A DNA stretch of 64,000 bases, from NCBI GenBank assembly GCA_012514505.1, contig JAAZAD010000512.1:1-64000 (forward strand). Direction: 5' to 3'. Position 1 is the first letter of the stretch. The number at the start of each line of letters is the position of its first letter. This document shows positions 1 to 9,610 of this stretch, one piece after another. This stretch comes from Rhodococcus sp. (in: high G+C Gram-positive bacteria). GTDB taxonomy: Bacteria > Actinomycetota > Actinomycetes > Mycobacteriales > Mycobacteriaceae. The notes under the pieces were generated by a model. It was not told where the DNA came from. It saw nothing but the letters and a program-made list of their open reading frames with translations, and did not search any database. A program made the translations under genes and the position numbers.

Positions 1-1370
1 ACATTGAAGGTGCGGTCGAGGTCCCACAGGGTGAGCCCGTGCTGGGTGACATCGAGGTCGGGGTGGCTGCGGAACTTGTCTTTGACCAGGCGCAGCGGAT
101 CGGTGTCGGCCATCAGGTGACCGCGGTTGCGGTAGGCCGCGATCAGCTCGAGCACGCGCGCGCTCTTGTCGACGCCGCGCTCGCTGATGTCCTTGCGCCA
201 GCGGACCGGCTCGTACGGGATGTGCAGCGAGTGGAAGATCTCGTCGTAGAACTCGTCGCTGATGAGCAGGTGGTGGATCGACTTGAGGAACTCACCCGAC
301 TCCGCGCCCTGAATGATGCGGTGGTCGTAGGTGGAGGTCAGCGTCATGAGCTTGCCGACGCCCATCTCGGCGATCTTCTCGTCGCTCGAGCCCTGGAACT
401 CGGCGGGGTACTCCATCGCGCCGGCGCCGATTATGGCGCCCTGGCCCTTCATCAGGCGGGGGACGGAGTGGACGGTGCCGATGCCGCCGGGGTTGGTGAG
501 CGAAATGGTGACGCCCGCGAAGTCGTCGCCCGTCAGCTTGCCGTCCCGCGCGCGCCGAACGATGTCCTCGTAGGCGCTGTAGAACTGCGTGAAGGTGTGG
601 TTCTGGGTGTTCTTGATTGCCGCGACCACCAACGAGCGCTGGCCGTTCTTGCCGGGCAGGTCGATCGCCAGGCCCAGGTTGGTCTGAGCCGGGGTGACCG
701 CGTTCGGCTTGCCGTCGATCTCCGCGAAGTGACGGTTCATGCCCGGGTAGGCCTTGACGGCCTGGACGATGGCGTAGCCGAGGAGGTGGGTGAACGACAC
801 CTTGCCACCGCGGGTACGGGCCAGATGGTTGTTGATGACCGTCCGGTTGTCGAACATCAGCTTGGCGGGGATCGCCCGCACACTGGTGGCCGTCGGAATG
901 GTCAGCGACGCCGACATGTTCTTCGCGACGGCTGCTGCCGCACCACGCAGAACCTTCGACTCGTCTTCGGCGGGTGCCGCGGCCTTGGCGGAATCAGCCT
1001 GGGCGGAATCGGTCTTGGGTGCGGCTGCCTTCGGTGCAGCAGCAGGCTTGGAAGCAGTTGCCTTGGGCGCGGAGGCGGCGGCCTTCGGCGGTGCGGTTTT
1101 CGGCGGTGCGGCCTTCGGTGCGGAAGCAGCAGGGGCACTGGATGCGGTGCCCGTCGAGTGACCATTGGAAGAGTCAGGGCGCGAAGCCTGACCGTTGGTT
1201 GTACCCTTCACGCCGTTCGGCGCGTCGGTTGTTCCCGCATCAGGGGAGTAGTCCGTCAAGAACTCGTGCCAGCTGGCGTCCACGGACGACGGATCGTCCT
1301 GGAAACGCTGGTACATCTCGTCGACCAACCACTGATTCTGTCCGAACTGGGATGTAGAGCTGCTGCTCAC
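1..1370 (-). CDS. kgd: Multifunctional 2-oxoglutarate metabolism enzyme Kgd, N-terminal part (cut by window edge)
   Basis: This is the first ~456 codons of the large actinobacterial 2-oxoglutarate dehydrogenase/decarboxylase (SucA-type E1 fused to an E2-like succinyltransferase domain), a TCA-cycle enzyme. The start is a GTG giving [20 protein letters not shown], the typical Kgd beginning, with 'acgagg' upstream. Next comes the conserved [12 protein letters not shown] segment, then an Ala/Pro/Lys-rich flexible linker (about residues 45-115), then the E2-type acyltransferase domain ending near [16 protein letters not shown]. The fragment then enters the E1 region ([19 protein letters not shown]). 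The catalytic thiamine-diphosphate part lies outside the window. The ORF track shows only antisense shadows here because the gene is open at the edge. Identification is very secure. Confidence 0.95.
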   Translation of the reverse strand, partial: MSSSSTSQFGQNQWLVDEMYQRFQDDPSSVDASWHEFLTDYSPDAGTTDAPNGVKGTTNGQASRPDSSNGHSTGTASSAPAASAPKAAPPKTAPPKAAASAPKATASKPAAAPKAAAPKTDSAQADSAKAAAPAEDESKVLRGAAAAVAKNMSASLTIPTATSVRAIPAKLMFDNRTVINNHLARTRGGKVSFTHLLGYAIVQAVKAYPGMNRHFAEIDGKPNAVTPAQTNLGLAIDLPGKNGQRSLVVAAIKNTQNHTFTQFYSAYEDIVRRARDGKLTGDDFAGVTISLTNPGGIGTVHSVPRLMKGQGAIIGAGAMEYPAEFQGSSDEKIAEMGVGKLMTLTSTYDHRIIQGAESGEFLKSIHHLLISDEFYDEIFHSLHIPYEPVRWRKDISERGVDKSARVLELIAAYRNRGHLMADTDPLRLVKDKFRSHPDLDVTQHGLTLWDLDRTFN

Positions 1371-1436
1371 GGCAGTTATTCGCCTCGTTTCTATTTCGGT
1401 ACCCGATCAGAGCGCCTATTTACATGAGACCAGTCG

Positions 1437-1467
1437 CCTGTGTGACGATCAATGTTCGGCACACAGG
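1437..1467 (-). terminator. Possible hairpin between the fused ABC exporter and kgd
   Basis: CCTGTGTG and its exact reverse complement CACACAGG are separated by 15 nt in the 114-bp gap between the exporter stop and the kgd GTG. It lies just downstream of the exporter on its strand. No clear U-tract follows, so terminator function is a guess; a protein-binding dyad upstream of kgd is the alternative. Confidence 0.35.
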
Positions 1468-1484
1468 TGTGATATGCCTCATGG

Positions 1485-4400
1485 TCATCCGATGGGGTCA
1501 CCATCGATGACGGTTCTCGCCCCCGGATTATTCCCTGCCGCGGCCTGGGATGCACACCACAGTCCCGAATAGTGGCCACCGGCGTGTCGAAGCGACGTGT
1601 GAGTGCCCGATTCGACGATGCGTCCCTGATCGATCACGACGATCAGATCGGCTCGAGCTGCGGTGGCAAGACGGTGCGCGACGACAACCGACGTGCGCCT
1701 CGTCGTGACGAGTCGACCGGCGTCGAGAACCGCTCTCTCCGTTGCGGGATCGAGTGTTGCGGTTGCCTCGTCGAGCAGGAGTAGGTCGGGTTCGACGAGC
1801 TCTGCCCGGGCAAGTGCGATGAGCTGTCGCTGACCCGCGGACAGCCCCTGCCCGCGTTCGCCGACGGAGTGACGCATCCCACCTCGTAAGCCCGCGATCG
1901 TGTCGAGGGCGCCGACTGCGCGCGCGGCTCGTTCGATGTCGCTGCGATCGGCCGACGGTCGGCCGTACGCGATGTTGTCGGCGACCGTTCCGGTGAACAG
2001 ATGCGCCTCCTGAGGGACGACACCGAGTCGGCTGCGGTACTGGTGGAGGTCGAAATTGCGTATGTCGTTCCCGTCGACGAGTACGGAGCCCGTCGTCGGG
2101 TCGTAGAACCGGGCCAGGAGTTTGACGATGGTGGACTTGCCGGCGCCGGTCTTGCCGACGAGCGCGACGGTGGCTCCTGCCGGGATGTGCAGCGCGATCT
2201 GCGAGAGTGCGTCACGGTCGGCGCCCGCGTAGCGGAACCCGACGTCGGCGAAGTTCACTTCGCCCCGAAGGTGCCCGTCGATGGGTGTGAGTGCTGCCGC
2301 GCCAACCGTCTCGATGGAGCTGGGGGTGCGCAGCAGGTCGCCGATGCGGCGTAGGCCGACCGAGGCCTGCTGATAGCCGTCGAACACCTGGGACAACTGC
2401 TGGATGGGCCCGAACAGCAGACCCAGGTAGAGCACGAACGCGACCAGCACGCCTGCGCTGATGTCACCGCTGCCGACCTGCCGGGCGCCAACGAACACCA
2501 CGGCGGCCAATGCCAGGTCGGACAGGAACGCGATGAACGGGAAGTACACGGATATCGCACGCTGTGATCGCATTCGGCTGCGGAGATAGCTTTCGGCGCG
2601 CTCGGTGAATCGCCTGGCTGCGTGCTCCTCGCGCCGGTACGCCTGGGCCGAGCGCAGACCTGCGATGTTCTCCTGGAACTCGGCATTGACGATCGAGATC
2701 CGCTCACGCGAGACCGTGTAGGCCGTCGACGAGATGCGTCGGAAGATCAGGGTGGCTACCGCGAGGGGAGGGATGACAGCGAGTGCGACCAGCGCCAGCG
2801 TGACATCGGTGACCAGGAGTGCGATGGCGACACCGACCAAGGTCAGGACACTGACCACTGCGGTCGACATCCCGGTTTGGATGAATGTCGACAATGCGTC
2901 GACGTCGGTGGTCATGCGGGTCATGATTCGGCCCGAGAGTTCGCGTTCGTAGTAGTCGAGCCCGAGCCGTTGGAGGTGGGCGTAGCTGCGAACCCGCAGG
3001 CCGAACAGGACACGTTCACCGGTTCGTGCGGTGAGCACCGTCATCACGGCGACGATCAGCCAGTCCACGGCGACGAGTGCGACCCCTCCGATCGCGGCCC
3101 ACCACAGCGTGGAGACCTGCCCGGTCAGTATCCCGTGGTCGATCGCATATCGAACGATCGACGGGAAGGCGATCGTGGCGAGGGAGTCGAGTGCCAGACA
3201 GACGACGACCGTCGCCAGCAGTGCCCGCACGGGACGCAGGATGCGCGCGAGCCGGAAATTCGGTTCCGGCGTGCGCAGTGCGGACGAATCCCCCGGAGGG
3301 ATCTCGTCGGCGGGAGGAAGAGCACGCACCGCCGCTTCGACTTCCGGAGTCGGCGCCACCGCACCCAGTGCGCCCGCGATGTGCCCCGCACCTCCTGCGG
3401 CTGCCGTGGTGGAGGGCTGCACCGAATTGTCGGCGTCGTCTGTGTCCGGCCAGAGATCCGTTTCGCCGGGCTCGTCACGATCATCGTCGGTGGCGCGCGG
3501 AGTCGGGTGCGGTTCCTCCTTGCCGAGTTCGTCTTCCACGTCAGCGAACAGTTGCCGGAACAGCGGGCAGCGCTCGTCGAGTTCGTCGATCGTGCCCTCG
3601 TCGACGATGCGGCCGTCGTCGAGGACGGCGACCCGGTCGGCGAGGGAGAGGGTGGACCGGCGATGAGCGAGGACCAGCGTGGTTCGGCGGTGACCGGATC
3701 GGAGTATCTCGAAGATCGCCGCCTCTGTGGTGGCGTCGACGGCGGAGGTGGCGTCGTCGAGGATCAGCACACGTGGGTCGGTGAGCAGAGCCCGTGCCAA
3801 AGCGATCCTTTGACGCTGCCCGCCGGACAGGGTCAGGCCACGCTCTCCGACGACGGTGTCGTAGCTGTCCTCGAGTGTGCTGATGAAGTCGTCGGCCTGC
3901 GCCATCTGCGCGGCGACCCGAATCTCCTCGGCGGTGGCGTCCGGTCGGCCGAGTGAGATGTTGGCTGCCACCGAATCCGAGAAGAGGAAGGGTTCGTCGA
4001 ACACGAGGGACACGGCACCGCGCAGATCACTCGCTCGTAGGTGAGCGATGTCGGTGGTCGCCTCGGCGGAGTCGAGCGAGATGGCGCCGGCGTCGGGTGC
4101 GTAGAAGCGGGGGAGCAGCAAGGACAGCGCGGTCTTGCCGGAGCCGGACGGCCCCACGACCGCTACTGTCTCGCCTGGAGCGACCTGCAGGTCGAGTCCG
4201 CTCAGAATCTTTCGATCTGGTTCGAAACCGAAGTCGACGCCGCGCAGGGTCACGCCGAGCGGTCCGTCGGGCAGCGGCGACGGATGAGGCGGGTCGTCCA
4301 CGTCGGGTTCGGTGTCGATCACGTCGTAGACCCGCTCGACGGCGGCCCTCGACAACTGTGCGAGCACGACCACCGACGACAGCTGGCGGGTCAGCGCAGC

Positions 4401-5318
4401 CATTGCCGTGACGTACGTGGCGAAGGCGAGGAACGTGCCCACGGTGATCGAACCGTGCATTGTGAGCAGACCACCGAACAGGATGACACCCACCAGGCCC
4501 AGTTGAGGCAGGCCGGCGATGGTCGGGGCGAATCGGGAATTGATGCGGGCGGTGCGGAGCCTGTGCGCGTACAGGGTGCGGCTGTGTCGTTCGAGTTGGT
4601 CGACGGCTCGCGCTTCTTGACCGAAGCCTTTGACGACGCGAACTCCGGTGACCGTTTCCTCGACATGTTGCGCCAGATCGGCGGCGCTCTGCTGGGCTGC
4701 CCAGGTGGCGGCGAAGAGCTTGGGCCTGGTGGTGGCCACGACGTATGCCACAGCGGGCGCGACCACCAGTGCGACGAGTGTGAGGAGGGGCGACAGCCAC
4801 ACCATGACCACCAGTGCGAGGATCAGTTGGAGCAGCGCGCCGATCGACATCGGCACCATGGCGAGCAGTCCCTGTACCAACTGAAGGTCGGTGATGGATC
4901 GGGAGACGACCTGCCCGGTGCGGATCTCGTCCTGCTTGCGGCCGTCGAGGCGCTGCAGCGAGCCCAGTAGTCGCAGCCGAAGAGCGTGTTGGACATCGAG
5001 CGACAACCGGCCGGCCAGCATGCGACGTCCGTACTGACACGCGAACCGGACGAGCGCGAGAACCGCGATGGCCCCTGCCGCTGCCGCCACCGTATTGCCC
5101 GGATCGCCGGAGGTAGCGGCATCGACGGCGATCTTGGTGAGAACCGGGAACGAGATGTCGATGACCGCCGCGATCACCGTGACGGTCAGGACCCCGATCA
5201 CGACACGGCGGTACACCCAGCACTCGTGTACCAACCGTCGAATCCAGCCCGACTCCGTCGCCGGCGGACTGGGGGTACCGGGCGCTTCGAGGCCCGGGGT
5301 CGCGGTCTGCTGGATCAT
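1485..5318 (-). CDS. Fused double ABC exporter (TMD-NBD-TMD-NBD), Rv0194-like
   Basis: A 1277-residue multidrug-type ABC exporter carrying two complete half-transporters in one chain, so it needs no partner. Half 1 has six predicted membrane helices (about residues 38-330) and an ATPase with Walker A GPSGSGKT near residue 389, signature LSGGQ near 500 and Walker B VLILDD. Half 2 has membrane helices from about 690 and an ATPase with GKTGAGKS near 1056, signature LSAGQ and Walker B LLLLDE. NBD1 has Asp where the catalytic Glu normally sits, while NBD2 keeps Glu, which is the asymmetric arrangement of heterodimeric exporters. An acidic linker joins the halves. Substrate is not predictable; efflux of drugs or lipids is usual for the family. 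A TAACGT -10-like hexamer lies 8 nt before the ATG. Confidence 0.9.
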   Translation of the reverse strand: MIQQTATPGLEAPGTPSPPATESGWIRRLVHECWVYRRVVIGVLTVTVIAAVIDISFPVLTKIAVDAATSGDPGNTVAAAAGAIAVLALVRFACQYGRRMLAGRLSLDVQHALRLRLLGSLQRLDGRKQDEIRTGQVVSRSITDLQLVQGLLAMVPMSIGALLQLILALVVMVWLSPLLTLVALVVAPAVAYVVATTRPKLFAATWAAQQSAADLAQHVEETVTGVRVVKGFGQEARAVDQLERHSRTLYAHRLRTARINSRFAPTIAGLPQLGLVGVILFGGLLTMHGSITVGTFLAFATYVTAMAALTRQLSSVVVLAQLSRAAVERVYDVIDTEPDVDDPPHPSPLPDGPLGVTLRGVDFGFEPDRKILSGLDLQVAPGETVAVVGPSGSGKTALSLLLPRFYAPDAGAISLDSAEATTDIAHLRASDLRGAVSLVFDEPFLFSDSVAANISLGRPDATAEEIRVAAQMAQADDFISTLEDSYDTVVGERGLTLSGGQRQRIALARALLTDPRVLILDDATSAVDATTEAAIFEILRSGHRRTTLVLAHRRSTLSLADRVAVLDDGRIVDEGTIDELDERCPLFRQLFADVEDELGKEEPHPTPRATDDDRDEPGETDLWPDTDDADNSVQPSTTAAAGGAGHIAGALGAVAPTPEVEAAVRALPPADEIPPGDSSALRTPEPNFRLARILRPVRALLATVVVCLALDSLATIAFPSIVRYAIDHGILTGQVSTLWWAAIGGVALVAVDWLIVAVMTVLTARTGERVLFGLRVRSYAHLQRLGLDYYERELSGRIMTRMTTDVDALSTFIQTGMSTAVVSVLTLVGVAIALLVTDVTLALVALAVIPPLAVATLIFRRISSTAYTVSRERISIVNAEFQENIAGLRSAQAYRREEHAARRFTERAESYLRSRMRSQRAISVYFPFIAFLSDLALAAVVFVGARQVGSGDISAGVLVAFVLYLGLLFGPIQQLSQVFDGYQQASVGLRRIGDLLRTPSSIETVGAAALTPIDGHLRGEVNFADVGFRYAGADRDALSQIALHIPAGATVALVGKTGAGKSTIVKLLARFYDPTTGSVLVDGNDIRNFDLHQYRSRLGVVPQEAHLFTGTVADNIAYGRPSADRSDIERAARAVGALDTIAGLRGGMRHSVGERGQGLSAGQRQLIALARAELVEPDLLLLDEATATLDPATERAVLDAGRLVTTRRTSVVVAHRLATAARADLIVVIDQGRIVESGTHTSLRHAGGHYSGLWCASQAAAGNNPGARTVIDGDPIG

Positions 5319-5352
5319 CGCGTCCCACGTTAGACGCGCCGGCCGACACCCG

Positions 5353-5369
5353 GCTCCGGGCCCCGGAGC
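5353..5369. repeat. GC-rich perfect dyad between two co-directional genes
   Basis: GCTCCGGG and CCCGGAGC flank one base, forming a near-continuous palindrome between the ABC-2 permease stop and the fused-exporter start. There is no T-run. It could be an attenuator hairpin or an operator; evidence is only the symmetry. Confidence 0.3.
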
Positions 5370-5381
5370 GCGAGGTCCCGG

Positions 5382-6155
5382 TCAGTCCTCGATATCGCGC
5401 CGTCTGGTGAGCACCCATCCCGCCACGGCGATCACGATCGCCCACAACATCATGGCGACCACGCCGACGGTCCACGACGGTAGAGATTCGAGGGGATCGG
5501 GGTTGGCGGCGTTGACGATCGCCCCGGCGGTCGCGGAGACGGGCAGGACACGTCCGATTCCGTCGGCCCCGATAGCACCGAGAATGAACCGGACGATCAA
5601 TTCTCCGAGCGTGTACCAGGCCAGGATGCCGATCGCGCCGATCGTCGCCGAACGGGTGAGCAGGGTGAGACCGTTGCCGATCAGCGACCACGCGACGGCC
5701 GCCAGCAGTGCAGAACCCAAATGGGCGAACAGGGATCCGTCGATGTGGAAATCGTCTCCACCGAACGCGAGCAACACCGGAAGTGCGGCGATCTCGATGA
5801 CGAGGCACAGTGCGAGTGCAAAGCCCACGGTCACGATCAGCTTCGACCCGATCACCACGTCGCGGTGCTGGGCAGTCAGGAAGCTGGTCGTCAGGGTCCG
5901 GTGACGCAGTTCGCTACCGACGATCAGTGCGCCGAACAGCCCCGAGAACAGCGCGGCCAGGGCAAGCGGCGCGGCCAGTGCAGTGATGGTGGCGTAGCGA
6001 TCGCTCGCGGCCAATTCGTCGGCCCGGAAGGCGCGCATGAGCGGAAAGGCGATTGCCGCCGCGAACATGCCGAGGAGAATCGGCACCAGTGCGACCAAAC
6101 CCGATTCTCGTATGCCGATGACCTTTCGGTATTCCGACTTCAGGGCGCCGGTCAT
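5382..6155 (-). CDS. ABC-2 type transporter permease subunit
   Basis: Membrane subunit of a two-component ABC transporter with the ATPase encoded just upstream. The 257-residue product starts MTGALKSEYRKVIGIRES, the usual ABC-2 opening in which a basic cytoplasmic stretch precedes the first helix, and has about six hydrophobic segments ending in VLTRRRDIED. The ORF track start at 6290 is rejected because the ATG at 6155 overlaps the TGA of the ATPase gene (ATGA), the classic sign of translational coupling, and the extra N-terminus is a Pro-rich shadow of the ATPase tail. Substrate is unknown. Confidence 0.85.
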   Translation of the reverse strand: MTGALKSEYRKVIGIRESGLVALVPILLGMFAAAIAFPLMRAFRADELAASDRYATITALAAPLALAALFSGLFGALIVGSELRHRTLTTSFLTAQHRDVVIGSKLIVTVGFALALCLVIEIAALPVLLAFGGDDFHIDGSLFAHLGSALLAAVAWSLIGNGLTLLTRSATIGAIGILAWYTLGELIVRFILGAIGADGIGRVLPVSATAGAIVNAANPDPLESLPSWTVGVVAMMLWAIVIAVAGWVLTRRRDIED

Positions 6156-7294
6156 CGGGGTCCTCCCATGCCTTGCGGGTGCTGGTGGGGTGGGTACCGG
6201 TTGGGTGGCTGCTGGTGGGGTGGGTAGTGATTCGGGTACCCGGGCGGCGGTTGGATCTGATTCGCCGGCGGCGGTGGGGGCGTCGGCCAACCGAAAGCGG
6301 GGACACCGTACCCAGCCGGGGAAGCAGCGCTGGCTCCTGCGACGAAATGTCCCGAGGCGATCTGCAGGTACAACTGATCCAGGTCGATCCGGTCACGCAC
6401 GACGTTGTACACGGTGACGCCGGTGGCCTGGGCGCTGGCGCGGACGGCGTCGTCCGGTGCGCCGCCCACCGCGAGTCTGCCGTCTGCCAGCGATCGGGCG
6501 TCGATGTATCCGCGGGCCGCGAGACCGGTTGCCAGGGCAGCCGGTGCGGAGCAGGCGATCACGAGCCGGTCCTGCTGTGCCCGGCGGAGGTCGTCGAAGC
6601 TCCCCTGGAAGGCGAGGCTTCCTTGGCTGAGGACCACCACATGGTCGACGAGATCCTGGACGTCGTGCAGGCGCGGGCTGGAGACGAGGACGCTGCCGCC
6701 TGCGGCAGCGAAGTTCTGCAGGAAGGCGCGCAGCCAGGCTCGGTCGTCGAGGGTGAAGCCGTCTCTCGGCCTGTCGGTGAACAGTTCGTCCAGGATGAGG
6801 ATGTGCGGATCACCCAGGAGTGCGGTCGCGATCGCCAGTCTCAGCCGGCTGCCCGGCGACAGTGTTTCGGCTCGATGGTGTGCAGACTCGGCCAGACCCA
6901 CTTCCGCGAGTACCTGGACTGCCCGATCGTCGGGTACATCGATCGCCGCCGTGTAGATCAACAGGTGTGTCAGTGCAGTGCGGTGGGGGTGCAGGCTCTG
7001 CAGATCGAGTACGGCACCGACCGTGCGGGCTGGGCGCGTGAGTTGTCCGAACGGCAGCCCGTTCACAGTGGCCTCGCCCGATGTCGGTTTCACGAGGCCC
7101 AGAATCGTGCGGAGTACGGTCGTTTTGCCGGACTCCGGGTGGCCGAGGAGCCCGGTGATCGAACCGCGGCGGACCTGGAACGTCACGTCTGTCAACGCGG
7201 GTACGTCTTTGTAGTCCTTCGACACGTGGCTTACCGCGACGGGCGGTGCGACGGTGCCGTTACCCGGTGTGGCCGGACCGGTCGGTGCGGTCAC
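6152..7294 (-). CDS. ABC transporter ATP-binding protein with degenerate signature and Pro/His/Gln-rich tail
   Basis: Energy-coupling subunit paired with the ABC-2 permease that follows with a 4-bp overlap. Walker A is GHPESGKT (fits GxxxxGKT) and Walker B is HILILDEL. Two other elements are unusual: the signature reads LSPGS instead of LSGGQ, and the H-loop region reads VSSPRLHDV, where this family normally has a His after SS. The C-terminus is a low-complexity tail with repeated YPPHQ units. Start: GTG at 7294 is preceded by GAGGAGAGG at good spacing, so it is preferred to the ATG at 7339. The ORF track start at 8593 lies inside the opposite-strand gad gene and is spurious. The permease partner makes a real transporter likely, but ATPase activity may be altered. 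Confidence 0.8.
   Translation of the reverse strand: MTAPTGPATPGNGTVAPPVAVSHVSKDYKDVPALTDVTFQVRRGSITGLLGHPESGKTTVLRTILGLVKPTSGEATVNGLPFGQLTRPARTVGAVLDLQSLHPHRTALTHLLIYTAAIDVPDDRAVQVLAEVGLAESAHHRAETLSPGSRLRLAIATALLGDPHILILDELFTDRPRDGFTLDDRAWLRAFLQNFAAAGGSVLVSSPRLHDVQDLVDHVVVLSQGSLAFQGSFDDLRRAQQDRLVIACSAPAALATGLAARGYIDARSLADGRLAVGGAPDDAVRASAQATGVTVYNVVRDRIDLDQLYLQIASGHFVAGASAASPAGYGVPAFGWPTPPPPPANQIQPPPGYPNHYPPHQQPPNRYPPHQHPQGMGGPR
6181..6226. repeat. 30-bp-period direct repeat in the ATPase gene 3' end
   Basis: A 16-bp identical block recurs at 6181-6196 and 6211-6226 (period 30 bp, ten codons) and encodes the repeated YPPHQ motif in the C-terminal tail. It is one of several short tandem duplications at gene ends in this window. 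Confidence 0.8.
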
Positions 7295-7411
7295 AGTGCG
7301 TGCCCTCTCCTCGTTACGGCAATTCCTGCCCTGCGACATTACTTCACCCGGTTTCGGGACACGGTCGCCTGCGGCGGGGCATGCTGGATGTACTCCGATT
7401 GGGGAAACGAC

Positions 7412-8794
7412 ATGACAGAAAAACGTCACAGTTCCGGCGCGCACCTGACGCCCGCGTACACGGGTCGTATGGCGGTGGATCCGTTCCCGGCATTGCAACT
7501 TCCGGAGACCCCCACCGACCCCGAGGCCGCATACCGGTTCATTCACGACGAGTTGATGCTGGACGGCAGTTCGCGTCTGAATCTGGCGACGTTCGTGACC
7601 ACGTGGATGGATCCGCAGGCCGACAAGTTGATGGCCGAGACGTTCGACAAGAACATGATCGACAAGGACGAGTATCCGGCGACCGCGGCGATCGAGGCGC
7701 GGTGTGTGGCGATGGTCGCCGACCTGTTCCATGCGCCGGGCCTGTCCGCCACGGACTCGGCGAGTGCGACGGGCGTATCCACCATCGGGTCCAGTGAGGC
7801 GGTGATGCTCGCCGGGCTGGCGATGAAATGGCGGTGGCGCGCCGCCCGCGAGGCGGCGAGCGCGGACACCAGCCGTCCGAATCTGGTGCTCGGCAGCAAT
7901 GTTCAGGTGGTGTGGGAGAAGTTCTGTCGCTACTTCGACGTCGAAGCGAAATATCTGCCGGTGGAGCCCGGCCGGTACGTGATCACCCCGGAGCAGGTAC
8001 GCGAAGCGGTGGACGGGAACACGATCGGTGTGGTGGCCATCGTGGGCACGACCTACACCGGCGAATTCGAGCCGGTCACGGAGATCGCCGAGGCACTCGA
8101 CAGCATGGCCGCAGCGGGTGGCCCGGACGTACCCATACACGTCGATGCGGCGAGCGGCGGATTTGTCGCACCGTTTCTGCACCCCGATCTGAAGTGGGAC
8201 TTCCGGGTGCCACGGGTCGTGTCGATCAACGTGAGTGGGCACAAGTACGGCCTCACCTATCCGGGGATCGGTTTCGCAGTGTGGCGCAGTGCCGAATACC
8301 TCCCCGAGGGATTGGTGTTCCACGTCAACTACCTGGGCGGTGACATGCCGACGTTCACGCTGAACTTTTCCAGGCCCGGCAACCAGGTGGTCGGCCAGTA
8401 TTACAACTTCTTGCGCCTGGGTCGTGGCGGGTATCTCGCCGTCATGGAAACCTTGCGTGACACAGCGGTTCGGGTGAGTACCCGGTTGTCGAAACTCGAG
8501 GCGGTGAAGGTGATCACCGACGGCAGCGCGATTCCTGTGGTGGCCTTCGAGCTTGCCGGTGACCCAGGCTTCACGGTGTTCGACGTCTCCCACGAGCTGC
8601 GCGCGCGGGGCTGGCAGGTCCCTGCGTACACCATGCCCCCTGACGCGGAGAGCGTCGCAGTCCTGCGCATCGTCGTCAGGGAAGGCTTCAGCGCAGACCT
8701 GGGGCGCTCACTGTGCGAGGCGATCGAGACCGTGTGCGCCGACCTACGAAAGAAGGGTGGCGGCCACTCCGAGGCCGAGCACTTCGCGCACTGA
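7412..8794 (+). CDS. gadB: Glutamate decarboxylase
   Basis: PLP-dependent enzyme converting L-glutamate to GABA and CO2 while consuming a proton, often linked to acid tolerance or GABA metabolism. The 460-residue length is normal for GadA/GadB. The cofactor lysine is seen in SINVSGHKYGL (about residue 278), and HVDAASGGFVAPF is the preceding PLP-pocket segment. The ATG at 7412 with GGGGAAA upstream begins MTEKRHSSG. The ORF track extends far upstream only because that frame is open through the antisense ATPase gene. It is divergent from the ABC ATPase gene. No glutamate/GABA antiporter gene is adjacent, so an acid-resistance role is not shown by context. Confidence 0.95.
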   Translation: MTEKRHSSGAHLTPAYTGRMAVDPFPALQLPETPTDPEAAYRFIHDELMLDGSSRLNLATFVTTWMDPQADKLMAETFDKNMIDKDEYPATAAIEARCVAMVADLFHAPGLSATDSASATGVSTIGSSEAVMLAGLAMKWRWRAAREAASADTSRPNLVLGSNVQVVWEKFCRYFDVEAKYLPVEPGRYVITPEQVREAVDGNTIGVVAIVGTTYTGEFEPVTEIAEALDSMAAAGGPDVPIHVDAASGGFVAPFLHPDLKWDFRVPRVVSINVSGHKYGLTYPGIGFAVWRSAEYLPEGLVFHVNYLGGDMPTFTLNFSRPGNQVVGQYYNFLRLGRGGYLAVMETLRDTAVRVSTRLSKLEAVKVITDGSAIPVVAFELAGDPGFTVFDVSHELRARGWQVPAYTMPPDAESVAVLRIVVREGFSADLGRSLCEAIETVCADLRKKGGGHSEAEHFAH

Positions 8795-8840
8795 GGTGGG
8801 CAGCTCGTTGGTGGGCGGCTCTGTTGGTGGGCGGCGCTCA
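8795..8840. repeat. Imperfect tandem repeat (15-16 bp, 3 copies) after the gadB stop
   Basis: Three head-to-tail copies starting GGTGGGC begin immediately after the gadB TGA and run into the stop codon of the converging hypothetical gene. It fills the whole intergenic gap. Confidence 0.75.
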
Positions 8841-9557
8841 GCTTGTGATGACGCCCGGATCGCCTTCCATGTCGATGACCAACGGGAACTGTGCGGGCGG
8901 CCGGCCGAAGGCGGCGCGAGCGTTCTTGATGACGCCCTTGCCGATCGCGCGGTTGCCGGCTCCACCGATGGCGGCTCCGATGCCTGCGGGAACGAGCTTC
9001 CCCAGTACCAAGGCGCTACGTTTCGCCGCGTACTTGGTGATCCATTTGCGCACCAGGGTGCTGTTCATGCCCCGCAACGTCCCGCCGGGTATGCGTGAGG
9101 TGATGGCCGTGCTCCAATTCTTCGCGGCCACTCCGGTTGCCTTCTCGACGATCTCCATTCCGGATTCTCCGAGTGCCACGGCCAGGACGAGCGCACGCCG
9201 CTGCTGGTGATCGGCGGGGGAGATGCCGTGTACTTCGGCGATGGCAAGGCTCAGCAGTGCGGAGGCTTCCAGGAAGAAGGCGGATTCTGCGCCGACCGCA
9301 GCCAGCGACGCGACGGTGCCCACCCCGGGGATGGCGGCAGCCGCCCCGACCGCGCCTCCGCTACCGGTGACCGCGTTCAGGAACATGTTTTCCATGCGCT
9401 CGATGATCTGGGCAGGGGACTCGTCGGGGTGCGCGCTGCGTACGTAGTTCACGTACTTTGCGACGGCGGGCGCCTGCAGACGGCTGCCGTTGTCCAGGAC
9501 GGAAACGAGGATCTTCTCGATACGTCCGTCGGGCGCCTGATCATGCTTGCCGGCCAT
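8838..9557 (-). CDS. Hypothetical hydrophobic protein, possibly EcsC-like
   Basis: No firm family recognised. The 239-residue product has a central glycine/alanine-rich hydrophobic block (GSGGAVGAAAAIPGVGTVASL) followed by an Ala/Leu-rich segment, and a second glycine-rich hairpin (VPAGIGAAIGGAGNRAIGK) near the C-terminus. This pattern recalls EcsC-family proteins, which carry similar Gly-rich membrane-inserting hairpins. The start at ATG 9557 (MAGKHDQAP) has GGGAG 8 nt upstream; the ATG at 9569 lacks a ribosome site, and the ORF track start at 9890 runs into the divergent AraC gene. It converges on gadB. Confidence 0.6.
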   Translation of the reverse strand: MAGKHDQAPDGRIEKILVSVLDNGSRLQAPAVAKYVNYVRSAHPDESPAQIIERMENMFLNAVTGSGGAVGAAAAIPGVGTVASLAAVGAESAFFLEASALLSLAIAEVHGISPADHQQRRALVLAVALGESGMEIVEKATGVAAKNWSTAITSRIPGGTLRGMNSTLVRKWITKYAAKRSALVLGKLVPAGIGAAIGGAGNRAIGKGVIKNARAAFGRPPAQFPLVIDMEGDPGVITS

Positions 9558-9610
9558 CGCTGCTCCCATCGCGGGTTGTGTATGCGGTATCGACTGTAGG
9601 CGAAACCTCC

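Noticed and set aside
39-1427. 462-aa plus-strand ORF
   Set aside because: Antisense shadow of kgd: the reverse strand encodes the conserved Kgd N-terminus, while this product is Val/Arg/Gly-rich without any motif.
2622-3956. 444-aa plus-strand ORF
   Set aside because: Antisense to the exporter; low-complexity Arg/Asp/Gly product.
4027-5808. 593-aa minus-strand ORF
   Set aside because: Arg-rich out-of-frame shadow of the fused ABC exporter and the permease; it crosses both real genes.
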